DNA of 16,405 nt from Pseudomonadota bacterium (GCA_021783175.1 JAJXUF010000070.1:1-16405), one strand, 5' to 3'; shown: positions 1 through 9,000, counted from the stretch's first letter. Notes: generated by a model not told the origin, from the sequence alone. Program-made: numbers and translations.

Positions 1-1
1 A

Positions 2-835
2 CAATGGAAACCGCATATCGCATTCAACCTGCTCGAGGAATTCGCCGGCATTGCGGCTTTCGACTACTACGTAGTCAGCTTCCTGGAAATGATGAAGCTG
101 CCCTACACCGGTTGCAATCCGCGCGGATTGCTGCTGGCACGCGACAAGGCACTGTCCAAGAAGCTGCTCGCATACCACCGAATCCATGTTCCGGAGTTCA
201 ACGTATTTCCGCGCGGCCGCAAGCTCGGTTCCAGGCGCCGGATACGCTACCCTGTCATCGTCAAGGCGCTCACCGAAGAGGGCTCCCTGGGGATCTCGCA
301 GGCATCCTACGTGGAAAACCAGGAGCAGCTGCAAGATCGCGTGCATTTCATACATGAACGCATTCAGGACGATGCCATCGCCGAAGAATACATCGACGGG
401 CGCGAGATTTACGTGACAGTTATGGGGAATACCCAGCTGCAGGTGCTGCCGGTACGCGAACTTGTTTTCCGCGCCACGACCGAAGGCGCTCCACGCATGG
501 CGACCTACAGGGTAAAATGGGACGAGAAGTATCGCGAGCGCTGGGGAATCGATTATGAGTTCGCCGCGGAACTGCCGGCAGAAACAACAGAGCGCATCGG
601 TCGCGCATGCAAGCGCATCTATCGCATTCTCGAAATGAACGGTTATGCTCGCATTGATCTGCGACTGACGGCCACCGGGCAGATTTACGTCCTCGAGGCA
701 AATCCCAACCCCGGTATCGCGCGTGACGAGGACAGCACGCTATCGGCACGCAAGGCCGGAATGCACTACGACGAATTCATCCGTCATATTCTGAGTCTCG
801 GCCTGCGAGCACACGAAGCCGCCACGCAACAGTGA
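2..835 (+). CDS. D-alanine-D-alanine ligase-like ATP-grasp protein (5' truncated by window edge)
   Basis: The reading frame is already open at base 2 and ends at TGA 833-835, so the N-terminus lies outside the window. It reads as the central and C-terminal ATP-grasp fold of the D-Ala-D-Ala ligase group. It has MKLPYTGCNP early, then the ATP-binding segment VKALTEEGSLGIS, then EEYIDGREIYV, and finally the metal-binding strand with LEANPNPGIA, preceded by the conserved Asp of ARIDLRL. Family members join a carboxylate to an amine or amino acid with ATP through an acyl-phosphate. The true substrate cannot be told from this part. The surroundings hold no cell-wall genes, so a dedicated Ddl role is not supported and a peptide or small-molecule ligase is equally possible. 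Internal ATGs at 89 and 92 are not the start, because conserved sequence continues upstream in frame. Confidence 0.8.
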   Translation, partial: QWKPHIAFNLLEEFAGIAAFDYYVVSFLEMMKLPYTGCNPRGLLLARDKALSKKLLAYHRIHVPEFNVFPRGRKLGSRRRIRYPVIVKALTEEGSLGISQASYVENQEQLQDRVHFIHERIQDDAIAEEYIDGREIYVTVMGNTQLQVLPVRELVFRATTEGAPRMATYRVKWDEKYRERWGIDYEFAAELPAETTERIGRACKRIYRILEMNGYARIDLRLTATGQIYVLEANPNPGIARDEDSTLSARKAGMHYDEFIRHILSLGLRAHEAATQQ

Positions 836-849
836 AGGAGGATCACGCC

Positions 850-1260
850 ATGAGCGAAGACAAGCTGCCGACGGACCGTCATCCGGTGCTTCGCGTCGTG
901 CCCATGCCGATGGATACCAACGCCGCCGGCGACATCTTCGGAGGCTGGATCATGTCGCACGCCGATATCGCCGGCAGCGTGGTCGCGGGTCGGCGCGCAC
1001 GCGGGCGCATCGTGACCGTAGCCGTGAATGCCCTCCAGTTCCGCAGCCCGGTTTTTGTCAACGACCTTGTCAGTTTTTACGCTGACGTGGTGCGGGTCGG
1101 ACGCAGTTCGATCACCGTGGAAGTGGTCATTTACGCGGAAAGAGCGGGCAAAACCGGCACTTGGGAAAAAGAATGCGTCAGAGTGACCGAGGCGACACTC
1201 ACCTACGTTGCCATTGACGAGAAGCGCCGGCCGCGGGAGGTACCGCCGGAACAAAATTGA
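850..1260 (+). CDS. YciA-like acyl-CoA thioesterase (hotdog fold)
   Basis: This 136-residue protein is the length of a single-hotdog-domain thioesterase. It hydrolyses acyl-CoA to free acid and CoA in the cytoplasm. The signature is NAAGDIFGGWIMSHAD at residues 24-39. Asp39 matches the proposed general base of the YciA family, and Asn24 and the FGGW stretch are also conserved. The later NALQFRSPVFVNDLVSFYADV segment is typical of acyl-CoA thioesterases. I chose ATG 850 because AAGGAGG at 835-841 sits the right distance upstream. A GTG at 832 would overlap the previous stop codon and lies before that ribosome binding site. The gene follows the ATP-grasp gene by 14 bases, so the two are probably cotranscribed. 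The acyl chain preference cannot be read from the sequence. Confidence 0.9.
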   Translation: MSEDKLPTDRHPVLRVVPMPMDTNAAGDIFGGWIMSHADIAGSVVAGRRARGRIVTVAVNALQFRSPVFVNDLVSFYADVVRVGRSSITVEVVIYAERAGKTGTWEKECVRVTEATLTYVAIDEKRRPREVPPEQN

Positions 1261-1490
1261 CCGCATCTCCCGCCTGTTGCAGTTGCACCCAAAAAAGGCT
1301 GACCACCATCAATGCCGCCGATGGACCTTCGCAGCCGCCACATTCGCGCGCATCGCGGCAACCTGCGTCCAACCTCAAATTACCCTGAGCCTGAGCCAGA
1401 TTCCCGGTATTTTTTTAAACCTGCCACTCATGGCGCTCGCGCTGCAGCACGCAGCAGTGTGGAAACCTGCGAAAATGCCTTGATATTTGG

Positions 1491-1530
1491 CTCATAATCC
1501 CCATTTATCGGGGGTGAAATGCTTTATGAG
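1491..1530 (+). promoter_or_regulatory. Nested inverted repeat (leader hairpin candidate) before amrB
   Basis: Outer arms CTCATAA (1491-1497) and TTATGAG (1524-1530) enclose inner arms CCCC (1499-1502) and GGGG (1510-1513). The element ends nine bases before the amrB ATG. As RNA it could fold over the region preceding the start codon. A CATAAT at 1493-1498 resembles a -10 box, but no good -35 box lies 17 bases upstream. The repeats are seen directly; any regulatory role is inference. Confidence 0.3.
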
Positions 1531-1539
1531 TGAGCCCTG

Positions 1540-2349
1540 ATGACCCGAGTCCGCCCCGCAGCCGTAAGCGGCAGCTTCTACCCTGGCGAGCGCGCCGCTT
1601 TGACGCGCACCGTGGATAGCCTACTTGCTGATGCCAAAGTTCCGGCGCACAGCGACACTTTTCCCAAAGCCATCATCGTGCCCCATGCCGGTTACGTCTA
1701 CTCCGGCGCGGTGGCCGCAAGTGCTTACGCGTTGTTGCGCGAGCAAAGGACAGAAATTCGACGGGTCGTGCTGCTGGGGCCGACTCACCGGGTGCCGATT
1801 GCCGGCATGGCCGTACCCGACGCCGACAGCTTCGCTACGCCGCTGGGGAATATTGTCGTGGATCAAACCGCTATCGCTAGCATCGCTAACCTGCCACAAG
1901 TCGTCGTGAGCGCGGCGGTTCACGCCCGGGAACATTCCCTTGAAGTGCAACTTCCTTTTCTGCAGCGGGTACTCGACGATTTCCGCCTCGTGCCGATCGC
2001 CGTTGGTGACGCATCTCCGGCAGAAGTTGCGCAAGTGCTGGACATTCTCTGGGGCGGCAACGAAACGCTCATTGTCATCAGTTCGGACCTGTCGCATTAC
2101 CTGCCGTACGAGACAGCCCGCAAAGTCGATAGTGCCACCATTGATGCGATTCTTGCGTTAAGCGAAAATCCGATCGGACACGACCAGGCGTGCGGCGGCA
2201 CTCCGGTCAGCGGCCTGATTCTGGCAGCGCGCCGGCGTCGCTTGCGCCCTAAGCTGCTCGACCTGCGCAATTCCGGCGACACCGCCGGCGGCCGCGACCA
2301 GGTGGTCGGCTACGCGGCCCTCTCGTTCAGCGAGGTGCACCATGCATGA
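1540..2349 (+). CDS. amrB: AmmeMemoRadiSam system protein B (Memo family)
   Basis: This is a complete 269-residue Memo-family protein. It contains FYPG near the N-terminus, VPHAGYVYSG (His49), GPTHR (His83), EHSLEVQLPF (132-140), SSDLSHYLPY (His186) and CGGTPVSG (Cys218). These histidines and the cysteine line up in order with the metal-site residues of human MEMO1 (His49, His81, His192, Cys244). A copper or iron redox role like that proposed for MEMO1 is therefore possible. The fold is related to extradiol-type dioxygenases. It is the first gene of a B-A-radical SAM operon and its last eight bases overlap amrA. ATG 1540 is the start because the only nearby upstream in-frame ATG (1519) runs into TGA at 1531. 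No strong Shine-Dalgarno precedes it. The reaction of this system is not established. Confidence 0.93.
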   Translation: MTRVRPAAVSGSFYPGERAALTRTVDSLLADAKVPAHSDTFPKAIIVPHAGYVYSGAVAASAYALLREQRTEIRRVVLLGPTHRVPIAGMAVPDADSFATPLGNIVVDQTAIASIANLPQVVVSAAVHAREHSLEVQLPFLQRVLDDFRLVPIAVGDASPAEVAQVLDILWGGNETLIVISSDLSHYLPYETARKVDSATIDAILALSENPIGHDQACGGTPVSGLILAARRRRLRPKLLDLRNSGDTAGGRDQVVGYAALSFSEVHHA

Positions 2350-2917
2350 AGATTATGGCAAGACGCTGCTTGCCGTAGCGCGCAATGCCATCGCCGGAAC
2401 CCTCGGCGTGGCGCGCACGGAACATGCTGACGCCCCGTGGCTTTCCACATATGGAGCCACTTTCGTGACGCTCATGCGCAACGATGAACTGCGTGGCTGC
2501 ATCGGCAGTCTGGAAGCTACCCGCCCTTTGCGTGTCGATGTCGAAAGCAATGCGGTCGCAGCGGCGTTTCGCGATCCACGATTCACGCCGCTCACCAGAA
2601 TCGAGTATGCCGAAACCGCCGTTGAAGTATCGCTGCTTTCGGCCATGGAACCCGTGCCTGCAGCAAGCGAACAGCAGGCCTGCTCACTGTTGCGCCCCGG
2701 GGTAGACGGCGTGGTGTTCGAATACGCACAATTGCGCAGTACTTTCCTGCCGCAGGTCTGGGAACAGCTACCGGATGCGATGCTTTTTCTCGCCCACTTG
2801 AAACGCAAAGCGGGGCTGCCGCCGGATTTCTGGCACAACAGCGTGAAACTGTCGCGCTATACAGTACGCAAGTGGCGCGAGCAGGACGCGTCACCGGCCG
2901 CGAGCCCGGAATCATGA
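2342..2917 (+). CDS. amrA: AmmeMemoRadiSam system protein A (AMMECR1 domain)
   Basis: This 191-residue AMMECR1-domain protein carries the hallmark LRGCIGS at residues 50-56, followed by EATRPL and the DPRFTPLT region that lines the conserved cleft. The C-terminal part, with FLPQVWEQLPD and a WHNSVKLSRY stretch, is also typical of the family. The domain is found from archaea to humans and its biochemical role is unknown. Cys53 in the signature is a plausible catalytic or modified residue, but that is inference. The ATG lies inside the end of amrB with GAGGTG just upstream, which suggests translational coupling. Its TGA overlaps the ATG of the radical SAM gene (ATGA at 2914-2917). The three proteins are therefore probably made together. 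Confidence 0.93.
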   Translation: MHEDYGKTLLAVARNAIAGTLGVARTEHADAPWLSTYGATFVTLMRNDELRGCIGSLEATRPLRVDVESNAVAAAFRDPRFTPLTRIEYAETAVEVSLLSAMEPVPAASEQQACSLLRPGVDGVVFEYAQLRSTFLPQVWEQLPDAMLFLAHLKRKAGLPPDFWHNSVKLSRYTVRKWREQDASPAASPES

Positions 2918-3999
2918 GCCAACCCCTTCACCCAGCCCGTTATTGGCATCGTCTCGACGATGGTCGTATCCAATGCGATCTGTGTCCACGCGACTGCAGG
3001 TTGCACGAAGGTCAGCGCGGCGCGTGTTTCGTGCGCCAGCGCGTCAATGACCAGATGGTGCTGACGACGTATGGCCGATCGTCGGGCTTCTGCATTGATC
3101 CGATCGAGAAGAAGCCGCTCAATCATTTCTACCCGGGATCGAGCGTGCTGTCGTTCGGCACGGCCGGGTGCAACCTTGCCTGCAAGTTCTGTCAAAACTG
3201 GGACATCAGTAAATCACGCGATTTCGACCGATTGGCCGACCAGGCATCGGCCGAGGAAATCGCGCTTGCTGCACAGCAAGGCCAATGCAAGAGCGTTGCC
3301 TTCACTTACAACGATCCGGTGATTTTTGCCGAATACGCCATGGATGTTGCTGATGCCTGCCACGCGCTTGGCATCAAGACGGTAGCGGTAACCGCCGGTT
3401 ACGTTCACCCTGAGGCACGGCGCGATTTCTTTGCAAAGATTGACGCCGCCAACGTCGACCTCAAAGCATTCACCGACGACTTCTATTTCAAGCTCACCGG
3501 CGCCCACCTGCAGCCGGTCCTGGACACGCTGCGTTACCTGCGTCATGAAACCGACGTGTGGTTCGAGATCACCACACTGCTCATTCCCGGCAAGAACGAT
3601 TCGGACGAGGAGATCGCGGCGCTCAGCAAATGGGTCGCCACCGAGCTCGGACCGGCGGTACCGTTGCACTTCAGCGCTTTTCATCCGGATTACAGGATGC
3701 TCGATGTTCCGGCGACGCCACCGCGCACTCTGCGCCGCGCGCGCGATATCGCCCTGCGTGCCGGCCTGCAGTATGTCTACACAGGAAACGTGCATGACCT
3801 GGCGGGCGGCACAACCTTCTGCCCGCGCTGCCATACTCCGTTGATCGAGCGCGACTGGTATGACATCGTTAACTATCAGCTTACGAGCAGCGGAAGCTGC
3901 CCGGTGTGCGACACGGTGGTTGGCGGGCGCTTCGAACAATTCACCACCCATTTTGGCAATCGCCGCATTCCTGTCGCCATCCACCGTCACGGTCGCTGA
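2914..3999 (+). CDS. amrS: AmmeMemoRadiSam system radical SAM enzyme
   Basis: This 361-residue enzyme has the radical SAM cluster motif CNLACKFC, with Cys86, Cys90 and Cys93 expected to hold the 4Fe-4S cluster that cleaves S-adenosylmethionine. The N-terminus has a further cysteine group (Cys21, 24, 28 and 38) in CDLCPRDC and GACF, characteristic of the PflA-like branch to which this family belongs. The C-terminus ends in a CxxC pair at 303/306 and another at 329/332, resembling a zinc ribbon or second metal site. An upstream GTG (2872) would lengthen the protein into amrA. ATG 2914 fits better, because it forms an ATGA overlap with the amrA stop and gives the usual family N-terminus. Substrate and product are unknown; amrA and amrB are the obvious candidate partners. 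Confidence 0.93.
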   Translation: MSQPLHPARYWHRLDDGRIQCDLCPRDCRLHEGQRGACFVRQRVNDQMVLTTYGRSSGFCIDPIEKKPLNHFYPGSSVLSFGTAGCNLACKFCQNWDISKSRDFDRLADQASAEEIALAAQQGQCKSVAFTYNDPVIFAEYAMDVADACHALGIKTVAVTAGYVHPEARRDFFAKIDAANVDLKAFTDDFYFKLTGAHLQPVLDTLRYLRHETDVWFEITTLLIPGKNDSDEEIAALSKWVATELGPAVPLHFSAFHPDYRMLDVPATPPRTLRRARDIALRAGLQYVYTGNVHDLAGGTTFCPRCHTPLIERDWYDIVNYQLTSSGSCPVCDTVVGGRFEQFTTHFGNRRIPVAIHRHGR

Positions 4000-4014
4000 G
4001 ACCCGGAGACGCCT

Positions 4015-4686
4015 ATGCGTCCGCAGGTACGTGTTAGCGAAATTCCTGTCCAGATAACGGCAGATGCCGTCTATCTCGAAGGCGAGCTGGCGATTCCTGA
4101 AAATGCGCAAGGCATTGTGCTGTTCGCCCACGGCAGTGGCAGCAGCCGCCTCAGCCCGCGCAACAACTACGTTGCCGGAATTCTGCGCGAGGCGGGTCTC
4201 GCCACCCTGCTCTTCGATTTACTTACCGCGCGGGAGGATCGCAATTACGCGACGCGCTTCGATATCCCGCTGCTTACCCAACGCTTGCTTGAGGCAACGC
4301 GCTGGCTGCAAGACCGGGAGGAGATAGCGGCGCTGCCCGTTGGTTACTTCGGTGCCAGCACCGGTGCCGCGGCAGCCCTCAGGGCCGCTGCCGATCTTGG
4401 CCGCGGTATTGCAGCCGTGGTATCGCGCGGCGGACGTCCCGATCTGGCCGGAGCAGAAGCGCTGGACCGCGTCACGGCTCCGACTTTGCTCATTGTGGGT
4501 GGACTGGATGACGTGGTTATCGATCTCAATCGCGGCGCCTATGCCGCGATGCGCTGCGAGCGCTCGCTCGAAATTGTCCCTGGGGCAACGCACCTGTTCG
4601 AGGAACCCGGAACACTCGAGCAGGCAGCGCATCTTGCGGCGCACTGGTTCGGAAAATTCCTCGTTCTGAAACCAGTAGACGACTGA
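4015..4686 (+). CDS. Dienelactone hydrolase-like alpha/beta hydrolase
   Basis: This 223-residue alpha/beta hydrolase has all catalytic positions visible. The oxyanion-loop segment is FAHGSGSSRLSPRN (37-50), the nucleophile elbow is GASTG with Ser115, the acid is Asp165 or Asp166 in VGGLDDVV, and the base is His193 in GATHLF. It is short and compact, like the dienelactone-hydrolase domain that is fused to a phosphoribosyltransferase in some bacteria, for example in actinobacteria. Here the corresponding phosphoribosyltransferase is a separate gene on the opposite strand at 5236-5880. The start has GGAG about ten bases upstream and follows the radical SAM stop by 15 bases, so it is likely part of the amr operon transcript. 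The substrate is unknown; an ester or a protein-linked acyl group are possibilities only. Confidence 0.85.
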   Translation: MRPQVRVSEIPVQITADAVYLEGELAIPENAQGIVLFAHGSGSSRLSPRNNYVAGILREAGLATLLFDLLTAREDRNYATRFDIPLLTQRLLEATRWLQDREEIAALPVGYFGASTGAAAALRAAADLGRGIAAVVSRGGRPDLAGAEALDRVTAPTLLIVGGLDDVVIDLNRGAYAAMRCERSLEIVPGATHLFEEPGTLEQAAHLAAHWFGKFLVLKPVDD

Positions 4687-4716
4687 TCAACTCTCGGTTC
4701 AAGTGGAGCCCTGCCT

Positions 4717-5172
4717 TCAGGCGGCGTCGTGACCGTTGTCCGGCGACACGGGGAACCGCTCGCGCAACCAACCACCGAGCAGCCGGCACGCGTCGGTATT
4801 GGTGAAAATCCCGGCGAGCCTGTCTTCCTTGACCACCAGCGCCGAACCAATGTGATGCCGGGCCATATGCAGGAGCACGCTGTCGAGGCGCTCGCTGACG
4901 TCGACCACATAGGCTTCTGGCAGGTATACGTCCCGCACTCGCAGGGTGCCGCCCGCCGTCGCCACAGCCCCCTTTTCAGTGGCAACGCGCACATCGCGTT
5001 CGCTGATCACGCCGACTAGATCGCCATGGTCCTTCACCGGCAGATGGCGGATATCTTGCCCGGCCATCATTTCATGCGCCTTCACGATGGGCTCATCGAT
5101 CCCGATCGAGTAGGGAAAAGGAGTCATTACTGCCATGATTTGCGGCACGTGCTTGAGATTCGATAAGGACAT
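4717..5172 (-). CDS. Two-CBS-domain protein
   Basis: This 151-residue protein consists of little more than a pair of CBS domains, roughly residues 11-65 and 79-135. Repeated signatures are visible: IRHLPVKDHGDLVGVISERD in the first repeat, and GSALVVKEDRLAGIFTNTD in the second. Such pairs bind adenine nucleotides (AMP, ATP, SAM or NAD derivatives) and act as sensors or regulators. No catalytic or membrane segment is attached. AGGGTG precedes the ATG on the minus strand. It lies 63 bases downstream of the phosphoribosyltransferase gene on the same strand and is probably cotranscribed. Its 3' end is only 30 bases from the convergent hydrolase stop. What it controls is not shown; the adjacent nucleotide-related enzyme is the nearest candidate. 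Confidence 0.88.
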   Translation of the reverse strand: MSLSNLKHVPQIMAVMTPFPYSIGIDEPIVKAHEMMAGQDIRHLPVKDHGDLVGVISERDVRVATEKGAVATAGGTLRVRDVYLPEAYVVDVSERLDSVLLHMARHHIGSALVVKEDRLAGIFTNTDACRLLGGWLRERFPVSPDNGHDAA

Positions 5173-5235
5173 AGATCACCCTGCGTCGGATCAAAGGAGT
5201 TTGCCAATACCCGTGGTCGGCAGGCTGCCAGCGGG

Positions 5236-5880
5236 TCAATGGGATGAAGAATGCGGTGGCTTGCGCAGCGCGGCAATGACCTCCGAATCCTGCACCTGGG
5301 GAAAATCCTGGTAAAACTGGCCGACTGCGGAAAAATACGCGGGCGCATCCAGGCACACAACTTCGTCGGCCAGCGGCTCGACCTTTTGCAGGGTATCGGG
5401 CGGCGACACCGGTACAGCCGCGATCAGCCGCGCCGGCCGCTTGGCACGCAACGCGTGCAGCGCCGAAATCATGGTGGCCCCGGTCGCAAGGCCGTCATCT
5501 ATCACGATTACAATTCTGTCCGCAGGATTTATCGGCGAGCGCACCGGCGTGTACTCCGCCCGCCGCGCGCGCATAACTTGCAGTTGCGCCGCTTTTTGAG
5601 ATTCGATGTACTCCTTGGTTGCCCCAACGTGCTCCGCATATTCCGCGACGTAGGTCCAGCCGCTTTCATCGACGGATCCTACGGCGAATTCCGGGTTGTG
5701 GGGTGCCCCAATCTTGCGCACCAGAACTACGTCCAGTTCCCCGTCCAGGGCATCCGCGATGATCCGCGCCATCGGTACTGCGCCGCGCGGAATAGCAAGC
5801 ACCAGCGGATTCAGTCCCTTATAGCGAATCAAGTGCTGCGCCAGCTGGTTCGCCGCATCGTCTCGGTTGCGAAATATCAT
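5236..5880 (-). CDS. Phosphoribosyltransferase-family protein (type I PRT fold)
   Basis: This is a 214-residue protein with the PRPP-binding loop IVIVIDDGLATGATM at residues 123-137, where the acidic pair is Asp128-Asp129. Upstream are AIPRGAVPMARIIADAL (29-45) and VVLVRKIGAPHNPEFAVGSV (51-70), typical of the uncharacterised PRT family often found fused to a dienelactone-hydrolase domain. Family members would transfer phosphoribose between PRPP and a base or other acceptor, but no substrate is established. I prefer the ATG at 5880, because family proteins usually begin with a short segment like MIFRNRDDA and GGGGTG lies upstream. A start at 5895 would add five residues. It heads a minus-strand pair with the CBS gene and is divergent from metH. 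Confidence 0.87.
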   Translation of the reverse strand: MIFRNRDDAANQLAQHLIRYKGLNPLVLAIPRGAVPMARIIADALDGELDVVLVRKIGAPHNPEFAVGSVDESGWTYVAEYAEHVGATKEYIESQKAAQLQVMRARRAEYTPVRSPINPADRIVIVIDDGLATGATMISALHALRAKRPARLIAAVPVSPPDTLQKVEPLADEVVCLDAPAYFSAVGQFYQDFPQVQDSEVIAALRKPPHSSSH

Positions 5881-5982
5881 GCCGACACCCCGCATGGGCC
5901 AGAAATTCTCAAGGGTCCATCACCCAGTGTAGGCCGAACCTGCCGCGGGCGGCAAACAGCAAAGACTTCTGCGGCAACATAC

Positions 5983-5995
5983 GAGCAATTTGCTC
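5983..5995. promoter_or_regulatory. 13-base palindrome in the PRT/metH divergent region
   Basis: GAGCAA, a single T, then TTGCTC forms a perfect inverted repeat 55 bases before the metH ATG and about 100 bases before the phosphoribosyltransferase start. A second short repeat, TGCCGC-GG-GCGGCA, is at 5941-5954. The position fits an operator serving either gene. It does not match the MetR-type TGAA-N5-TTCA pattern, and chance is possible. No convincing -35/-10 pair was found here. Confidence 0.25.
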
Positions 5996-6050
5996 AACTT
6001 TTCGCTAAACTTGCGCGCCACAAAACAGCATTTTTCCACAGGCACAAGCG

Positions 6051-9000
6051 ATGGCAGCACGAATCACTGACAGCCGCGTCGAGCGTATTGCGCGACTCGA
6101 TGCGCTGCTCGACCAAAGAATCCTGATCCTGGACGGCGCCATGGGCACCATGATCCAGAGTTATCGGCTGGGCGAGAAGGATTATCGTGGCAAGCGGTTT
6201 GCGGCCCACCCCGTCGACCTCAAAGGCAACAACGATCTGCTGACTCTCACACAGCCACGCATCATCCGTGACATTCACGCCGCCTATCTCGAGGCGGGAG
6301 CGGACATCGTCGAGACCAATACCTTCAACTCGACTGCGATTTCGATGGCCGATTATGAAATGCAGGATCTCGTCTACGAGCTCAACCGCGAGGGCGCAAG
6401 CCTGGCACGCGCTGCCGCGGATGATCACGAAGCGCGCGACAGGAATCGGCCACGTTTTGTGGCCGGCGTACTCGGCCCCACCAACCGCACGGCCTCAATC
6501 TCCCCAGACGTCAACAATCCGGGATTTCGCAACATCACCTTTGACGAACTGAAAGCCGCCTACAGCGAAGCGGTTCGCGGCCTGCTGGACGGGGGTGCGG
6601 ATCTGATCATGGTGGAAACCGTGTTCGACACGCTCAACTGCAAGGCAGCACTTTTCGCGATTGACGAGTATTTCGAAACAGCAGGATTGCGCGTACCGAT
6701 TATGATATCCGGTACCATAACCGATAGCAGCGGGCGCACCCTTACTGGACAGACTACCGAGGCATTCTGGAACTCGGTGGCGCATGCGCGTCCGCTAAGC
6801 GTCGGCCTCAATTGCGCCCTGGGTGCGGAACAGCTGCGCCAGTATGTTGAAGAAATGGCGCGTGTGGCGACAACTCGCGTCAGCACACATCCCAATGCCG
6901 GAATGCCCAATGAATTCGGGGAATACGACGACACGCCCGAGTACATGGCTGGACTGGTGCGTGAATTTGCCGCCAGCGGATTCCTTAATATAGTGGGCGG
7001 CTGCTGTGGGACCACGCCAGCCCATATCCGCGCCATTGCCGAGGCAGTGCGCGACATCACGCCGCGCGCCTTGCCTGATATCGAGCCTCAGTGCCGCCTC
7101 GCCGGTCTCGAGCCGCTCAACATCGGACCAAAGTCGCTTTTCGTGAATATCGGCGAGCGCACCAATGTAACCGGCTCTGCCGCCTTTAAGAAGCTGATCC
7201 TCAACGACGAGTACGACAAGGCGCTCGACGTCGCCCGTCAGCAGGTCGAAAACGGTGCGCAGATCATCGACATCAACATGGACGAGGCCATGCTGGACGG
7301 CGAGCAGGCCATGGCCACCTTTCTCAATCTGATCGCAGCGGAACCTGACATCAGCCGCGTCCCGATCATGATCGACTCCTCAAAGCCTAGCGTCATCGAG
7401 GCGGGATTAAAGCGCATCCAGGGCAAGCCGGTCGTCAATTCGATCAGCCTCAAGGAAGGCGAAGACAAGTTTGTTGCTGAGGCGCGCAAGGTGCTGCGTT
7501 ATGGCGCGGCAGTTGTAGTCATGGCCTTCGATGAGAAGGGGCAGGCCGACACCAGGGAGCGCAAAGTGGAGATATGCAGACGCTCCTACCGCATCCTTAC
7601 GCAAAAGGTTGGTTTCCTGCCGCAGGACATCATCTTCGATCCCAACATCTTTGCTGTCGCCACCGGCATTGAGGAGCATAACAACTATGCGGTCGACTTC
7701 ATCGAGGCGACACGCGAAATCCGTCGCACCCTGCCCCACGCACTGGTGAGCGGCGGCGTAAGCAACGTGTCATTTTCGTTTCGCGGCAACAATACTGTAC
7801 GCGAGGCAATACATTCGGTTTTCCTGTACCACGCCATCCGCGCGGGATTGTCCATGGGCATCGTCAATGCCGGGCAGCTGGCAGTCTACGAGGAAATCCC
7901 CAAGGAACTTCTGGAGCGCGTCGAGGACGTAATTCTCAACCGCCGCGATGACGCCACTGAACGCCTGCTCGCAATCCATGCCGACTACTCCGCCAGCGGT
8001 GGACAGGTCAAGGAGGAAGATGCTGCCTGGCGCAGCGCACCGGTGCAGGAGCGACTGACGCATGCCCTGATCAAGGGCATCACCGATTACATCGAGCAAG
8101 ACACGGAAGAGGCACGCCAACAATTTGCGCGCCCAATCCAGGTCATTGAAGGACCATTGATGAACGGCATGAACGTGGTCGGCGACCTATTTGGCGCGGG
8201 CAAGATGTTCCTGCCGCAGGTGGTCAAAAGCGCCCGCGTGATGAAAAAGGCGGTTGCCTATCTGATCCCGTTTATCGAAGCCGAAAAAACCGCGGAAAGC
8301 CGCTCGAACGGAAAGATTCTCATGGCGACGGTGAAGGGCGATGTGCACGATATCGGCAAAAACATCGTCGGCGTCGTTCTCGCGTGCAACAACTACGAAG
8401 TCATTGATCTCGGCGTCATGGTGCCGGCCACGAAAATCCTCGAGACCGCGCGGCGCGAGAAGGCCGACATCATCGGCCTCTCGGGGCTGATCACCCCGTC
8501 ACTCGATGAAATGGCGCACGTGGCCAAGGAAATGCAGCGCGAAGGCTTTACCGTTCCGCTATTGATCGGTGGCGCCACAACCTCGCGCGTGCACACAGCC
8601 GTCAAGATCGCACCGCACTACCAGGGCCCCACCATCTGGGTAAAGGACGCGTCTCGCGGAGTTGGTGTTGCCTCCAACCTACTCAGCACTGAACTCAAAG
8701 ACGCCTTTGTGCGATCTACGGCGGACGACTACGCGCAGGTTCGCGAACGTCATAAAGGCAAGGAGTCCAGGATAAAATTGCTTCCCATCGCTGCCGCGCG
8801 GGGGAACAAGGCCGCTATTTCATGGGCGGATTACGTCCCCCCGCAACCGCAGTTCCCTGGGATCACCGTGTTCGACGACTATCCGCTGGCCGAACTTGCC
8901 GGATACATTGACTGGACACCATTCTTTCAGACCTGGGAACTGCACGGACACTACCCCGCGATATTGAGCGATGAAAAGGTCGGCACTGAAGCAACTCGGC

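Noticed and set aside
1381..1420. Run of T at about 1409-1416 as terminator for the thioesterase transcript
   Set aside because: No GC-rich stem precedes the T run; only a direct repeat (CCTGAGCCTGAG) is present.
3214..4131. Minus-strand open frame of about 305 codons opposite amrS
   Set aside because: It is a GC-driven antisense shadow of the radical SAM gene. It shows no family motif and the plus strand carries an unmistakable enzyme.
5896..6050. Cobalamin or SAM riboswitch before metH
   Set aside because: I looked for the B12-box type GCCACTG and for SAM-type stems and saw neither. The leader is also short for a full cobalamin riboswitch.
5251..6126. Plus-strand open frame of about 291 codons over the phosphoribosyltransferase
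   Set aside because: The minus strand encodes a clear PRPP-binding protein. The plus frame is rich in Arg and His with no recognisable domain and runs into the metH start.
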